Assembly (NCBI GenBank): GCA_037176725.1
Contig: JAZBRS010000074.1
Location: 66,220,001-66,284,000, forward strand
Origin: Posidonia oceanica
Taxonomy: Eukaryota; Streptophyta; Magnoliopsida; Alismatales; Posidoniaceae
Direction of reading: 5' to 3'
DNA: 64,000 bases
The translations under genes and the position numbers were made by a program. Of the stretch, positions 42,231 to 55,413 are shown piece after piece. Numbering within the stretch: position 1 is the stretch's first letter; each line of letters opens with the position of its first letter. The notes under the pieces were generated by a model that was given only the letters and a program-made list of their open reading frames with translations, had not been told where the DNA came from and made no database searches.

Positions 42231-45200
42231 TGTTGACACCCCATCTTGACAGGCTTGGACCATTTGGGACCTTCTGGTGACTTCTGGGTCTAAACCTAGG
42301 TCAAAACAACCCCAATTCTCTTCATCTTACCCTTCAAAACAAGCCTAAACTTGACTTAAGCCTACACCCCTTTCCCAAGCCCAAAACCTGCCCAAAAACC
42401 ATAGGAAAATCCATCAACCCCTACTTAGCAAACCTACCCAAACACTTAGAAACTTTCAAACCAAAACCACTCCCAAAAACCCTAGAAAACTTAGGTAAGA
42501 CTACCCTTTTTCTACACCTCAAAATCCTTCCAAAACTTTCTCAAAACTAAACCAAATCCCCAGAACCAACACTAGAAATCCTAGGCAACACATTCCCCAA
42601 TTTTCACCCCTTTTCAAAACCTTTAAGCCCTCCATTCACCTAAATTATCGTTTTCTCTCTCTAGGATTATTCTTTTCTCTCTCCTCTCTCTCTCTTGATT
42701 ATCCTCTTTCTTGGCATCCCCTTCTCTCCTTTTTTCTTGCCTGGCTGTGGGCCCCCCTTGTGCATCTATCTCTTCTCAATATTATTTCTATTTTTATCTT
42801 ATTTTTAGCATTTTTCCTAACTTCCAAAAAATTATTTTCTTTCAACTCCTCTCTTTCCCCTTTATTCCTCCTTTTTCCCTTTTCTTCTTCCTTCTCCTTT
42901 CCTTTTTCTTTCTTTTGCTAAGTCCCTAAAAAATCCTTAAAAACTTCTAAAAACTTTAAAACAAAAGGAAAACAAACCAAAACCCTAAGAAAAATAATTA
43001 AAAATATTAAGCAAACAATTAAAAACCTAAACCCAACTAAATCTAACTAAAGCCAAAGAACAAGAATGCAAGCTAAAAAATACAAAACAAACAAAGAGAA
43101 AATGCTGTAAAATCAAGGAAAAAACCGAAATGTAATCAAAACAGCTAAAAGTAAAATCCTATTAAAAACAACCAAGAGAACAAACCCTAAAAGAAAGAAA
43201 ACACTTAAGAAATGCAAGGGCTAATAATTAAGGAGGAAAAACCTAACTTAACAACTCTCAAAAGAAAAATTGAAAACATAATTAAAAAATAATAAAACAA
43301 ACAATCAAAATTTAAGAACAGCTAATTAAAAACTTAACAAGAAAACCTAACCTAAGAAAAAAATGCAAAAAGAATTTAACAAATGAAATTAAGAAAAAGC
43401 AAATCCAAGAAGACCTAAGAAAAATCCTAAAAGACTAAAATCAAAAGCCAAAACTCACCCTAATTAATCTAAAAACAAACCTTAAAAAATCCTAATTAAC
43501 ATCCCAAGTACTTAACAAGAAAAACATAATTAAAAAACAACTTAAAAGACTTAACAAACATTTAATCAAAATAAAAAACAAATTAAAAACAAAGAAAACC
43601 CTTAAAACCCTAATCAAACCCAAAATCCCTCCAAACCTGATTAACCAACCGAAAACAATCATTAAAAAATTTAATCACGGTCCTAACTTAAAATACAATC
43701 ACTCTAATAATTTTATCTATTTTTATTTTATTTTTACCTAATTTATTTCTCCTCTCTTTCTCCTCTTTTTCTCCCTTTCTCCCTTTTTCTTTTTCTTTTT
43801 CTCCTGCTGGGCCCAGTCCGGCCCGTTCCACTTTCTTTCTTTTTCTTTTTTTCGGCTCGCAGCCCGGCCCGCGCCTTCCACCCGTCCTCTTCCCTTTTGC
43901 TTCTTCTTCCTTCTTCAGTTCTTCTTCCCGCGGCCTGCAGCAGCATTCCCTCCTTCCTTTGAATTCAATTCTTCCCTCTCCGTCCAATCGACCTACAGCT
44001 TCGCCTCTCCTCTCTCAGCACTCAGCGGAACTTCTGGGAGGGCATTTACTGCCTGTCGACTCGCCGGCCTCCTCTCAACTTCAGCAGCAGTGCTCCCGCC
44101 AGTGGGGATTTGAATCCCAGTGCGCGTCTGTCCTCCGCAGCTGCATAAAGCTTCCAGGTCTTCTCCTCCTTCAAGCCTCTTCGCGTCATCCTGAGAGAGA
44201 AAGCGTCCAGCACCCAGAATCCTTGCAATTCCCCTCCCTTTCCTCTGCAAAAATCAGACCCTTTCCTCCTCTCCCATTCCATCCAATCCAGCACCCGTTC
44301 CACCCAGCAAAACTCTCCCAATTCCTCCCTCAATCTCGACCAAACTTCCAGCATCTCCACCCTTTCATTCCACACCCGAAGTCACCCTGAAATCATCCCC
44401 GACTACCCCATTTCCAACTCAGCAACCCAACACCTTCTTTCTCAGAATTACCGACTCCACAGCTCCCGAAATCTTCCCAAATCCCAACACCTGACTCCCT
44501 GAATCACCAGCTCCCTAAACCACCTGAGCCTCAGCCATCATCACCACCACAGACCAAGCAAACCACCACAAATACCTGTGACCTTCCTCTGCCAGAAGAT
44601 CACCCCACCTGCAAACTCCACCCACAGGTCCCCACGACCCAATTCAACCGCCCAGGAACACTCACCTAACCTCCAGAAGTTCACCGGCAGCTCCCATTCG
44701 GCCTGAAGAGCAGCGAACATCTCCCCCCGTCTCCGGCTGCCTCTGTACACCCAAAAAATCTCGATCCTGTCTCCGGTCTTCAAAGCTCGCGTCCAGGCGT
44801 CTGAGAAGCACAGGAGGGCTCCGCGGAAGCAACTCCGATCCTCGAGAGCAGCGGACGACGCCCGCAGTAGCCGGACCAAGCTCGCCGACTTCTGCAAAAT
44901 CGACTGACGTCGGGAGGACACTCCAGCCAGCGAATCAGGTATCTCTCTTTACCCCTAGGTTAGTCTTCTTCCTCTCTCGCTTCTCCGCCCTTCAGCCTGG
45001 GATTTCTCTATCTCCTGCACCGATTCAACGTTGGGTCAGCATCGTCTTCTCCGGCGAGCTTCACTGCGCATCTCGCCGCTCCAGTCAGCAGAACGTCGCT
45101 CCAGCAGCTGCCTCTGCTCCTTACGGGCCCCAGAAGCATGCTCCGGCCTTCAAATCGCAGTGACGCTGCCTCATCCGCCCGGACTGCGCCTGAGAAGGTC

Positions 45201-48181
45201 TGCAAACCTCTAGTGACTTCTCCGGCTCGCTCCAGCCAGCGTCAGACCTCGCCGGACGTCGCCCGAGCTCCATCAGGTCCTGGCGAAGCTCGCCCGCCGG
45301 TCTGCGCAGCTCCAGCCTCCCTGTGCCGGCGTTCATGGACACTAGTAGCTTTTGCTACAGTGTCCATGGCCGTCGGCCATTTACTGTGCTTTTATTTTTT
45401 TGCTATCTATGCTATTTTGCCAAATATTGCATTTTTGGTCTCAGTTCTTGCTTATTTGCGTTCAGGTCCTTTATTTGATTAAATCTGTTTATTTCTGAAT
45501 TAAAACCATATAAAATTGCATGAAAAATATGTAGTTCTCTTTATTTGCATATCAGTCCTTTTACTGTGCTTTCCTTCAGTAACAAATTTGATTCTGGCCC
45601 TCCAGCTTTTGATTATTGCATTTTAGTCCTGCAGTTAATTAATCTGATTTAATCCTCTAAGTTTGCCATATAAAATTGCATTTTAGGTCCTTATTGTTTT
45701 CTGTAATTGCCATTTAATCCTCTGTCCTGTTAACTTAGCTTTTATTTTTCAATTTCTGCTTGCTGCATTGCATTATTTCCCCTCTGTTTTTTGATTTTTG
45801 CATATAGGTCCATCCTCAATGCACAGTAGTCATTTAATGCATATTTTCCTTATAAAATTGCATTTTTGACCCTGCATGATTTGAAAATTGCACATAGGTC
45901 CTCTGCATGCTTATAAAAATCATTTAAATGCCTATTTTGCTTATAAAATTGCATTTTAGACCCTACATGTTTGGAAAATTGCATATAGGTCCCCCATTTG
46001 CATTCCCAAACCACTAGACCCCTGTTTTGCTGGAAAAATTGCATTTTAGACCCTAATGATTTTAAAATTGCATCTTAACCTGCCACATGTTTTCAAAACT
46101 TGCCCTGATGCATATTCATCTTAGAAAATTGCATTTTAGACCCTGACTTTTGTAAAATTGCATGCAGACTCTCCTTTTTCCAAAATCCTTGCATGAAAGC
46201 CCCAAACTTTTCAAAATCTCTGCATTTAGACCCCCATCTTTTCAAAAATTGCATTTAAATTCCCATTTTTCTGAAAAATCACCCTTAAGCCTTTTCTTGC
46301 ATTCTAAATGCATCTGCACTCATGCATTCTAGTTTTTTGCATCCTTTGCACACACTCAAGCACCATTAGCTCCCATTCGCATGGGAGGACCTGTTTGCAC
46401 ATCCCTAGGACCCCCTGTACACTTAGATCTATTCTTCTCCCCTATTCTGGTCCCTCTGCCTTGAAGCTGTGATATCTTCCAATCCGACCGTTGGATCTTC
46501 TCAAATAAGCTACCCGGACGACCCCGGCAGAGCGCTCTTCAGAATGGAGCAAGCAGATCTCAGATCAGGCCCCCGATTTTCCAAGTAAGTCCACCTGAAC
46601 CCCTGCACAGCATTCATTTGCATACCATTTGCAATGCATGCATCGTTTTCGCTTTTTGTTTCCTCGAACATGTAGAATAGGACTTCCTCCTCTTATCTAT
46701 CAATTTTGCTCCCCCTTTCGCATATTCCCAAGTGTTCTGTGTTGAGTTTCCCCTGGCTTCACCACTTATTGCGACTTTCTTCCCCCTTTTCCACGATCCG
46801 ATCGCACCGCGAGCTTTGGGCAGCATGCGAGACACATCGTAGGGCGGTTTAGTGGGAAACAGTCACAAAGCGGTGGTAATCCCTCCACTTGCTTGTTCTC
46901 CCTAGTGTAGGTCTTCACACCTACTCTGTGTAGCCCTCAAACAGTACCTGTTCTTACACACACACTATTTGCCTCTCCTTTCACTTCTCTTGTTCTTTCT
47001 CCTTGCATTTGCATCTGTATGGTTTTGCCGAGGTTTTATTCCACCGCTTTTGGCACCGTTTTGCATGCCCGCCTTGTTTTTGGCACCGTTTTGCGTGCCC
47101 GCTTCACTTTTGGCACCGTTTCGCGTGCCCGCTTTGTTCTTGGCACCGTTTTGCATGCCCGCTTTGCTTTTGGCACCGTTTTGCATGCCCGCTCTGTTTT
47201 TGGCACCGTTTTGCGTGCCCGCTTTGCTTTTGGCACCGTTTTGCATGCCCGCTTCGCTTTTGGCACCGTTTCGCGTGCCCGCTTCGCTTTTGGCACTGTT
47301 TTGCGTGCCCGGTTTGTTCTTGGCACCGTTTTGCGTGCCCGCTTCACTTTTGGCACCGTTTCACGTGCCCGCTTTGTTTTTGGCACCGTTTTGCGTGCCC
47401 GCTTCGCTTTTGGCACCGTTTTGCGTGCCCGCTTCGCTTTTGGCACCGTTTTGCGTGCCCGCCTTGTCTTTTGCACCGTTTTGCGTGCCGTTCTTGTTTC
47501 TTGCATTATTTCGCATGTTTTACGCCGTCTTCTCTTGCATGTCGCCTGCATTGCTTGGTTTTACCGTTGTTTTGCTTTTCCGCTTGCATTTGCATATAGG
47601 GCCGTGATGCTTACTGCCTGGAGTTCTCACGAGCCCGATTTCGCCCGGTTCGGAACACAGATAGCGCTACTGAGCACTTAGACTGCACGTTTACTTTCCT
47701 TGCATTGCATTCCACCACTTAGAGCACACCTATGAGCATTCATTCAGGCATTCATTGGCATTTAGGCATTCAAATCTGCATTTCCCTGCGTATGCGAGCG
47801 TAAGCCTAGAAAGACCGATTCTCGGGCGTGTCGGGGGTGCCTAACACCTTCCCCGCACGTAACAGGAGTCCTTGCCCAGTCTTTTGGCCCGCAATGACCA
47901 TATCGCCCTTATCCTAGGCATGAGTCATCTCATTTGCATGTATTTGCATTTGTTTTCCTTTGCATTGCTTTGCTTTGCATTTCTTGCTTGGTTTTGCGTG
48001 TTAATTCACGCATTTCCCCCGGTTTTCCTTGTCTCCCGATAATAGACACGGTGGCGACTCTGATTTGTCTTATCTTCTTCCTTTTTACCTTTTTTCCTCT
48101 ATTTTAAGTATTTTCGAGTTGAGCCCTCCTCCTCGGACATCGCCGCTAATAGTAAGCCTGATTCTGATTGGGATTACTACA
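42231..48181 (+). repeat. A 3' LTR (5951 bp)
   Basis: Direct repeat of 20708-26674 with the same internal order, ending ATTACTACA at 48181 against B gag. By eye, divergence from the 5' LTR is uneven. The A-rich part (42923-43660) is almost unchanged, while the CpG-rich part (44968-45270) has about 25 differences in 300 bp, mostly transitions. The minisatellite copy is at 47040-47490 and the PBS-like site at 48052-48062. Confidence 0.93.
47040..47490 (+). repeat. 30-bp minisatellite in A 3' LTR
   Basis: About 15 units with the TTTTGGCACCGTTTTGCGTG core, the partner of 25540-25990. The order of unit variants (CGC, TGT, CAC endings) differs from the 5' LTR, so the array has changed since insertion by gene conversion or slippage. 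Confidence 0.9.
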
Positions 48182-49609
48182 CACGCCCCTAATGATAATC
48201 TCGGTAGATTCCTCGTCAGAGGGTCTATCGCGAACCTGTGCAGCTAGGGCGTGCCAACGGCCGACGTACTCCCCGAACGGCTTGTTGTTCCTCTGCTTGA
48301 GAGCGACGAGGTCCTCGCGCTTAGGGACTAGGTCAAGATTGAAGGAATATTGTTCCAGGAACACCCTGCCTAGGTCATTCCAAGTCTTAATGGTGGCCAT
48401 ATCAAGTGACGTGAACCACTTGAGGGCCGGGCTTGTCAGACTCTTTTGAAACAGGCGGATCAGTAACCTGTCATCAAATGGGCGATGGGGCAGCCTCTAC
48501 CATTATATTTGTCAAACGCCGGGATCTTGAATTTCGGTGGGAGTACCGCCTCTGGAAAGTAGCAGAGGTTCCGGAATTGGTAGGAGTAGAAGTCCACACC
48601 CTGCACTTGTCGAAGTGCCTTCTCCAGGATGGCGAACCTGTCGTCGTTGGATCCTGGAGTTGCTGCCAAAGGAGATGGGACAGCAGGGGTAGGGACTGCA
48701 TACGCTGTATGGGTCGCACCAAGGTGCTCCTCCGGATCAACCATCGCGTCGCCTGGTGAAGCAACGGAATGGCCGGCGTATCCATGCAGATGTGCAGTGG
48801 GTGGTGTGGGTGGTGTGAGGTATGTAGGGGGAGGGAATTGCTGATGCACTGGATAGGGATATGCAGAATGTGGTGTAGTGAATCGTTGAGATTGTGGGAG
48901 CAACAGTTGCTGTAGTGGCACGATGCCAGGCAGCAGGCCAGAGAAGTGCTGTGCTCGAACCAGCCCAAGGGGCTGGTCACCAGGTGGGGGAGGTGCATGC
49001 TGTGCAGTGAATGAAGTGTGTGCAGCAGGGGGAGGCTGCGCCCCCATCACCGGAGCAGTGAGCAGCTGGGGTGATGGCCGGGGTGGCAGGGCAGTAGGGA
49101 ATGCTTGGAGAGCAGGAATAGAGTGCAGAGGGACCTCAGGTGCAGAGGGAGCCGGAGCAGGGCGGGCAGACAGAGCCAGGCCTTGAAAGATCTGGGCAAG
49201 CTCCACTAAGCGCTGGTACCGCTCTTCAGGGGTCCAGTTAGTGGGAACACTGAATTGCAGTGCCAGCGAGGGACCAGATGGGGAGGACTCAGACTGTCTA
49301 GGAGGATAAGATCCTAAGGCGGAAGTCGCCGCAACAAGGTGGGTGTCAGAAGTGACAAAACCCAGGGAAGGGGGGCGGAGGCGCCTCAGGAGCGCGAGCA
49401 TAGGTCACCAAGGCAGGGTCGGTGACTGGGTCCTGAGTAGTGTGAGTCTGCCACTACCCCACAGGATGTTGGGGTGCCCTAGGCGATAGAGGGGGAAACC
49501 CCAGAGTCACCGAAGGCACAGGAGGAATGGAAATAAGGGTTAGAGGGACCGAAACAGAACCCTCTGGAACAATAGGAGTGAGCAAAGGCTCAAGAGTGCG
49601 CTGGGTCAT
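48182..49609 (-). pseudogene. B gag, N-terminal part (before element A insertion)
   Basis: Minus-strand gag start MTQRTLEPLLTP at 49609. Pro-rich sequence follows to about 48550, then FDKYNGRGCPIAHL, a deletion of about 40 bp near 48465 that shifts the frame, and ATIKTWNDLGRVFLEQYSF of the capsid-like domain. It runs to IIIRGV at 48182, where element A interrupts it. The frame also shifts near 49410-49450. It continues at 20707. Confidence 0.85.
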
Positions 49610-50768
49610 GGCTGACCGAGAGCGGGTAAGAACAGGGCTGCGACGGAAGGATGAAGAAAGGCGCCTAGGAGGAGCTATATTCGCAAAGGCGAATAGCTCC
49701 AGGAAGGGAGGGTCAAGAACAGAAGACACAGCAGAGGCATCAGTGAAGCGAAATACTCAAGCCCCGACAAGGGAACTCGCTCACTGATCTCTGTTGCAAA
49801 CAAACAAACAGGTGTTAGAACCTGAAAGAAAAAGCAAATGTTTAGTTGGTGGTATGAATGCAATCATGTAGATGGTATACTATCTAGCATGCTCTCTCTC
49901 ACCAATCTAGTGTGTCCTAGTAGGTTGTTTACTTCAGACTCACAAGTGTGCAGGTCACCGACTCAGTCAGAAAATAAGGCTCCCGTCTAGACCCTGGCCC
50001 AGAGCTCAGGTATGACGAGTGGTACTGTAGTGGCCTTGACCCTGCCTAAGCATGGGTTGTACCCGCTAGCAACACCGACATGACCCCTGACAAGGGGGGA
50101 CAGACCAGTCGACTTGTCCTGTGCCAAAGCAGCTGAACAAGAGACCGGGACCGTCCTTCTCAAACTAATAGGTAGACTCAGGGATGAGAAGATGCATGTC
50201 CTATATGATGCTTTGTGCAAAATGATTAAAGTTTTTTTTAATCTTGCGTGTTTTATTAACCCAGGGGGTGGAGGTGTGTTGAGGTCTCTAGTAGATCCTA
50301 GATGTGACTTTTACTTGCTGTTTTTATTTGCCAAGTGAAGGGGAGCAACATGTCTCTAGTTGTTCCTAATCCTAAAGCGAAAGGGGAAGAAAACACCCAA
50401 GCATAGCAAGCGATCAACACACAACACTTCAAAAAGCATGGTCATGTTATGTGCTAAGTGCATATGGATATGATAATGGAAAGAAACACTTAGCATGTCA
50501 AAAGGCATAGTATGCATGGCATGTGCATGTGTAGTGGCATAGCATTTGTGCAAAACAAAACACTAATCACACAAAAAGCATGCATAGTGTGCCAAGCAAG
50601 TATTTAGACACGTAATGCGGGAAAATAAAGCAGCACAAGCAATCATGGCATAAAGCAAGTAAATAAACAAATGAGCAGGTAAGCAAGTAAGGCATGCAAA
50701 AGCAAAAGGCAAGCGAAAGTGCAAAAAGCAAGCAGCGAGAAAACCAAAAACGAAAGCCAGAGTCTAGA
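49610..50768 (-). other. B leader between PBS and gag
   Basis: Non-coding or weakly coding leader. It aligns with A 27380-27979. A candidate intron runs on the minus strand from a GTGAGAG donor (about 49912) to a TTTGTTTGCAACAG acceptor (about 49793). Positions 50340-50760 are rich in GCAT/AAAGC words with no ORF shared with A. Confidence 0.5.
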
Positions 50769-50786
50769 TCCCCAGCGGAGTCGCCA
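50769..50786 (-). other. B primer binding site (tRNA-Arg type)
   Basis: Minus strand TGGCGACTCCGCTGGGGA, differing from the A site at position 10 (C for T). It lies three bases inside the LTR boundary at 50790. Confidence 0.85.
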
Positions 50787-51426
50787 GCCTATGAAATGCA
50801 CCTTTTCTCTTTTTAGGCTCGGACCGGAGGGGGGTCCGAAAGAGAGGTTTTCACGGATGGAGCGACGCGAAGAGGGGAAAGATAAAGAAAAGGGAGTCGC
50901 CACCTAGTTTATTCAATCGGGAGACGAGGAAAATCGGGGAAATGCATGAAGAACATGCAAAACCACACAAGAAGATGCAGTTCAATGCAAATGCTATGCA
51001 AAGAGGATATCTCGTACCAAGGACAAGGGCAAAAGGGTCATTGCGGGCCAGAGAAAGGGTAAGGACTCCTGTTATGCGCGGGGAAGGTGTTAGGCACCCC
51101 CGACATGCCCGAGAAGCGGTCTTTCTAGGCTTACGCTTGCTTTTAAGGGGAAATGCATGCTTTGAATGCCTAAATGCCATGAATGCCTAATTGGATGCTC
51201 AAATGTGTGCTCTAAGGATTGGAATGTGTACAAGGAATTAAACGTCCAATCTGAGTGCTCAGCAGCGCTGTCTGTGTTCTGAACCGGGCGAACCCTGGTT
51301 CATGAGAACTCCAGGTAGTAAGCATCACTGCCCTATATGCAAATGCAGGCGATAAAACAAAACGGTGGTAAAACCAGGCAATGCGAGCAACATGCAAGGG
51401 AAAACAACGTCAAACACGCAAAACGA

Positions 51427-51690
51427 CGCGAGAAACAAGCGAAAATAAAACATCGGAAAAGCCACGCAATGCAGGGGTATGACAAGCAAAGGGGAAGGCA
51501 AATCCAGGCGAAAAACAAGCAATGCAATTGCAAAAGCAAAACATCGGAAAAACCACGCAATGCAGGGGTACGACAAGCAAAGGCGAAAGCAAATCTGGAC
51601 GAGAAAACAAGCGATGCAGAAGTAAAAGCAAAACCTCGAAAAAAAGCCACACAATGCAGGGGTATGACAAGCAAAGGGGAAGATTAGACG
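51427..51690 (-). repeat. Three repeats of about 88 bp in B LTR
   Basis: Each unit contains AAAACATCGGAAAAACCACG and CAATGCAGGGGTACGACAAG. They lie at the position where the A LTR has its 30-bp minisatellite, and the same repeats occur in the truncated 3' LTR at about 8693-8945. ORFs through them on the minus strand are artefacts. Confidence 0.82.
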
Positions 51691-52512
51691 ACATGACAGG
51701 CGTCAAACGGGCAGTTAGGGCTGCCAGCCCGGATACAATGGGGGGACAAGCGGTGTGAGTGTAAGAACAAGCACTGGAAGAACCACACAATACAGGTGTG
51801 AAAACCTATAGAGGGGAAAGGAAGCAAGTGGAGGGATCACCACTATTCTGTGACCGTTTCCCACTAAACCGTTCCACGATGTGTCTCACACGCTGCCCAA
51901 AGCTCACTACGTAATCGGATCGTGGAAAAGGGGGAAGAAGGCCGCAATCAGTAATGAATCTGAGGGGGAACTCAACCCAAAAATACTAAGAAGACGCGAA
52001 AGGAGGAAGCAGAGTAGATAGGCAAAGGGGGAGGCCCTAATCTATATGCGCGGAAAACGAGACGTCAAAACAGTGCATGCAAATGCGATAAATGATATGC
52101 AATGGTTCAGAAGGATTTACCTTGGAGATCTGAAGCCTGATCTGGGAAGTGCTTGGTCTGCGTTGAAGTGCGCTCCACCGGGGTTGTCTGGGTAGCTTGG
52201 TTGCGAAGATTTGACAGTCGAATCGGAAGATATGCCGGCTTCAAGGCGGGAGGGCCAAAAACAGGGGAGAAGAATGGATCTAAGTGCAAAGAGGTCCTAG
52301 GGGTGTGCAGGATAGGGCCTCCCATATGCATGGGAGCTAAGAGTGCTTAGAAGTGTCCTAAGATACTAGGTGCAATGATGGGGGTGCAATGCATGCAAGA
52401 ATGCAAAGAGAAGGACCTAGGTGCAAAGAGGAAAAAAAGGGACCAGCGAAATGCAAAGGGGCGGCGATCGAAACGGATTCGGCATTTAAAATGAGATGCA
52501 GCTTACAGCAAG

Positions 52513-54882
52513 TGTTGGACGCGACTAGCAGCAGTGTCCAATGTTGGACACTGGAATAGCTCGCGTCCTAGACAGGCAGAAACCAAAATGCAGAAAACAT
52601 GCGATGCAAACTTGGAAAACGGGGATTTGATGCAATGTAAAAATCCAAGGACAGGTAGAGCATGCTGGGAAATCAAAACACAAGGCCCAGAAATCAGAAG
52701 CAAGATCAAGGTGATTCTTAAAAGGAAGAAAAGAAGAAAAAGGGAGCAGAGGGTGTTGGACGCTCAGATTGGCAGCGTCCAATGTTGGACGCTGAGATCT
52801 GGCCGTCCAACAACCAAGCCATGCTTTTGAGAAAAATGAATGCATGCAGGCTATATGGATGCGATGCAGATGTAGAAATGCAGTGCAAGAGGTGCATGAG
52901 ATGCAGGACTAACTTAACAGAGAATTAGGAGGGGATTAGAGCAAAAGGGCATGCCAGGATTAAGGGTCAGAACAAATAGGTTGTTGGACGCCGGTAGGCA
53001 TGGCGTCCAACGTTAGACGCCATAGTGGCAGACATCTAACACAGGCCAGAAGACAGAGAGAAGAGGAAGCAAACAAAAAACAAACTAAAAGAAAAAATAA
53101 AATAGAATAAAAAGGGTGGGAACATGCATTTGGGCTACTGGATGTGCATAGGACAAACAAGCAAACAAGGGGAGCATAAAAGATGCAATCAGACCTTACT
53201 TGGGGTCAGTGCCAGGTCAGAGACACAACCAGGGTGTTGGATGCGAGCTAGGCTGGCGTCCAATGTTGGACACCAGCACCAGCAGCGTACAACACTCTGG
53301 GAGGCACAGCACACAAAAAACATGCATAAAATAGCCAGAATAATTTAAAGAAGTTAAAGAACAGTCGCTAGAGAGGCTAAGCATGCATAAGAACACAAGA
53401 GACATGCAAAGAACCAGATTAGGAAGACATGCAAGCTTTGAACAAAAGATGGGGAGGTCAGGACGTTGGACGCTAGAGCCAGCAGCGTCCAACATTGGAC
53501 GCTGAAGGCTCTGGCGTCCAATGACCCAAACATGCAGACTCACCTGTTCTAAAGGGGGAGCTCAGCTCAGACCCCACCTACATGCATGCAACTACTGAAA
53601 CATGCCATAACAAGAAAGAAATATCCACAGCAAGCATGGCAAGCATTTAATCCAAGAAGACAAGATAAAAAGGGAACATGCATGAGAGAAGAAAGCTTTA
53701 AACTTTGCAAAAGAAGTAAACAACTTAGAAAAATCCTAGCAAACCTAAGCATGGTTGCCATAGGGGCCAGGCATCTCTAAGTAGGCATGGATCACAAAAT
53801 AATACTCAAAATATGCATGATGGAAGCATGGCAGCAAAGTAAAGCAAGCAGAGGTGTTGGACGCTAGGTGAACCAGCGTCCAACGTTGGACGCGACTCAC
53901 GCTAGCGTCCAACGCAGGCAGGAGACAGATGGATCATTAAGCATGCAAAAAGGCTTCCAATAAGCATGGGATGGACTAGCAAGCATAGCATAACATTAGA
54001 GAGCATTAAAGGAAGCATATGGCATATACTTGCAGAAGAGCATGCAAAGGAAAAGCATGGAAAGCATTCAAACAGGGACAAAGCTAAGCAAAGTGTTGGA
54101 CGTGACTACAGCAAGCGTCCAACACACTGAACTTCCTCTTGGCCCCGAATCTCGACCAGAAGAGTTCAAAAAAATGTAAAACTGCATGGGGACGTAACAC
54201 TAGGCATGCAAGACTCAAGGGGGTGAAGTGCTTACCGTTTGGCGGCCTGGAATAGTGGCTCCACCTCGCTTGCCAGAGTTGCAGCTGTGCTGTCGGCAAC
54301 AACTTCGGCGAGGTCGTCTAAGTAGCTCGGAGCTCCGGAGGAGGTCACGAAGGGTCGAGGACGGAGAGGGGAGTGCACTCTGTGCTCTGGAGGTGGCGAA
54401 TTCTCTCTGGTCTCGGTGTGGTGAATGCTGCAACGATTGGAAGGAGGCTGTTTTGTTGGGTTCGGAGGCTTAAGTTCAACGGTGGCAGGGATTTTGGCAG
54501 GCAATGGCAGGCGGTGGCAGGCATGGCAGGTCGAAGCAAGAGTGGGAAGTCTTCGAGGGATGTCAGGTAGTTAGTGCTGGAGGTGCGGATGGTCGCCGAA
54601 GTCTTCGTGGTGGCAGTGATGGGCTGGCAAAGTGCTGACCCCAGAGGAGGGTGGAAAACGGGCGGGAGCGTGAAATTGGCTGGTGGCAGGCTATCACGCG
54701 GCCTTGGCGGTTAGTGGGTGGCGTGGAGTGGTCAGGGGACAGCTAGTAAGTGGTGTACGGGTGGTGGAATGGACGGGAAGTGAGCCAGAGGGGGCGGAGC
54801 AGCCGTTGCTGCACTCGAGCCGTTGGACGCCAGACCAGAGGGCGTCCAACGTTGGACGCTAGCACAGGTCGCGTCCAACACA
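52513..54882 (-). repeat. Eight double-hairpin modules in the B LTR
   Basis: Near 52513, 52755, 52980, 53234, 53465, 53854, 54094 and 54822, spaced 230-730 bp. The module at 53465-53522 has arms GTTGGACGC/GCGTCCAAC followed directly by ATTGGACGC/GCGTCCAAT, in which both ends of the second stem have changed together. The module at 54822-54850 extends the stem by a C/G pair, whereas others have T/A. Confidence 0.86.
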
Positions 54883-55102
54883 CTCAGGTGGCACAAGCTA
54901 CAAATGGGCTTGGGTTTGGGCCTAGAATGGTTGTAAAAGTTGTAAAAAGGTTTGATAAAGGCTTCTAGGGTTTTGGGAAAGGATTTGGGCTTGGTTTTGG
55001 CCTAGAAAAATGGGTTAGAAAAGAGGGATGCCATTCCAGAGTCCACACGAGTCTGCAAGAGAAAACAACCAACTCTTGGGTTCTCAGAACGGGGTGTCTA
55101 CA

Positions 55103-55413
55103 GTAAGCATGTATGGCATTTAGGCATTAGGCTAGCAATTCCCTGCATTAGCGCGAGATTGCCTAAGAAAGACCGACTCTCGGATGTATCGGGGTGCCTA
55201 ACACCTTCCCCGTGCATAATAGGAGTCCTTGCCCTTTCTCTTGGCTCGCATCGACCTTTCCCTTATCCTAGACTTGAGTCATAGCATAGCATAGCATGGT
55301 AGCATAGCATAGCCTAGCTTAGCCTCGCTTCCCTTTTCCCCTCCTTGCATCCGGTTTTGCATGTCTTTTCATGCTTAACCCCTAGTTTTCCTTGCATCCG
55401 GTTTAGCATAGTA
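55103..55413 (+). repeat. E1 LTR, right part after element B
   Basis: Begins with the second GTAAG copy (55103-55107) and continues the E1 LTR with the conserved TAACACCTTCCCC block (55153-55234), a short AGCAT microsatellite (55275-55330) and TTTTGCATGTCTTTTCATGC. It stops at about 55413, where the homologous B LTR would reach its internal PBS-like site, and joins pol sequence of element D. Confidence 0.85.

Larger units (their letters stand above)
20708..48181 (+). mobile_element. Ogre-like element A, complete with both LTRs, inserted in B gag
   Basis: About 27.5 kb. The 5' LTR is 20708-26674 and the 3' LTR is 42231-48181, both TG...CA, near-identical and in direct orientation. PBS, gag, protease, pol, accessory ORF, hairpin arrays and polypurine tract lie between. 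Flanks 20707 and 48182 are adjacent codons of the B gag gene on the minus strand. The flanking bases read CGCAC and CACGC. They share only CAC, so a clean 5-bp duplication is not evident. A is the youngest insertion of the nest and the least damaged, but still has stops in integrase and a frameshift in the accessory ORF. Confidence 0.95.
8053..55102 (-). mobile_element. Ogre-like element B, minus strand, split by element A
   Basis: On the minus strand the order is 5' LTR (50790-55102), PBS (50769-50786), leader, gag (interrupted at 48182/20707), protease, RT, two RNases H, integrase, accessory ORF, hairpin-rich 3' UTR and a truncated 3' LTR (8053-8994). Its own sequence totals about 19.6 kb. 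It inserted into the E1 LTR with a GTAAG duplication. All coding parts carry stops or frameshifts, and the polypurine tract and first about 3.4 kb of the 3' LTR are deleted, so it is inactive. Confidence 0.93.
50790..55102 (-). repeat. B 5' LTR (4313 bp)
   Basis: On the minus strand it starts TGTAGACACCCC (55102) and ends GCATTTCATA (50790). The other B end at 8053 reads CACA, so one base has changed here. It contains eight GTTGGACGC double-hairpin modules, a stretch homologous to A LTR 25240-25400 (about 51830-51920), three repeats of about 88 bp (51427-51690), the conserved block (51056-51137) and an internal PBS-like site (50893-50902). A 40-bp piece at 51695-51734 matches the 3' UTR of the element. 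Confidence 0.92.

Noticed and set aside
20708..48181. Deaminase-type or RIP-like hypermutation as the cause of all stops
   Set aside because: Several stops are TGG to TAG or CGA to TGA transitions, but others (35819, 35906) need transversions, and frameshifts are common. Ordinary decay plus CpG methylation is enough.
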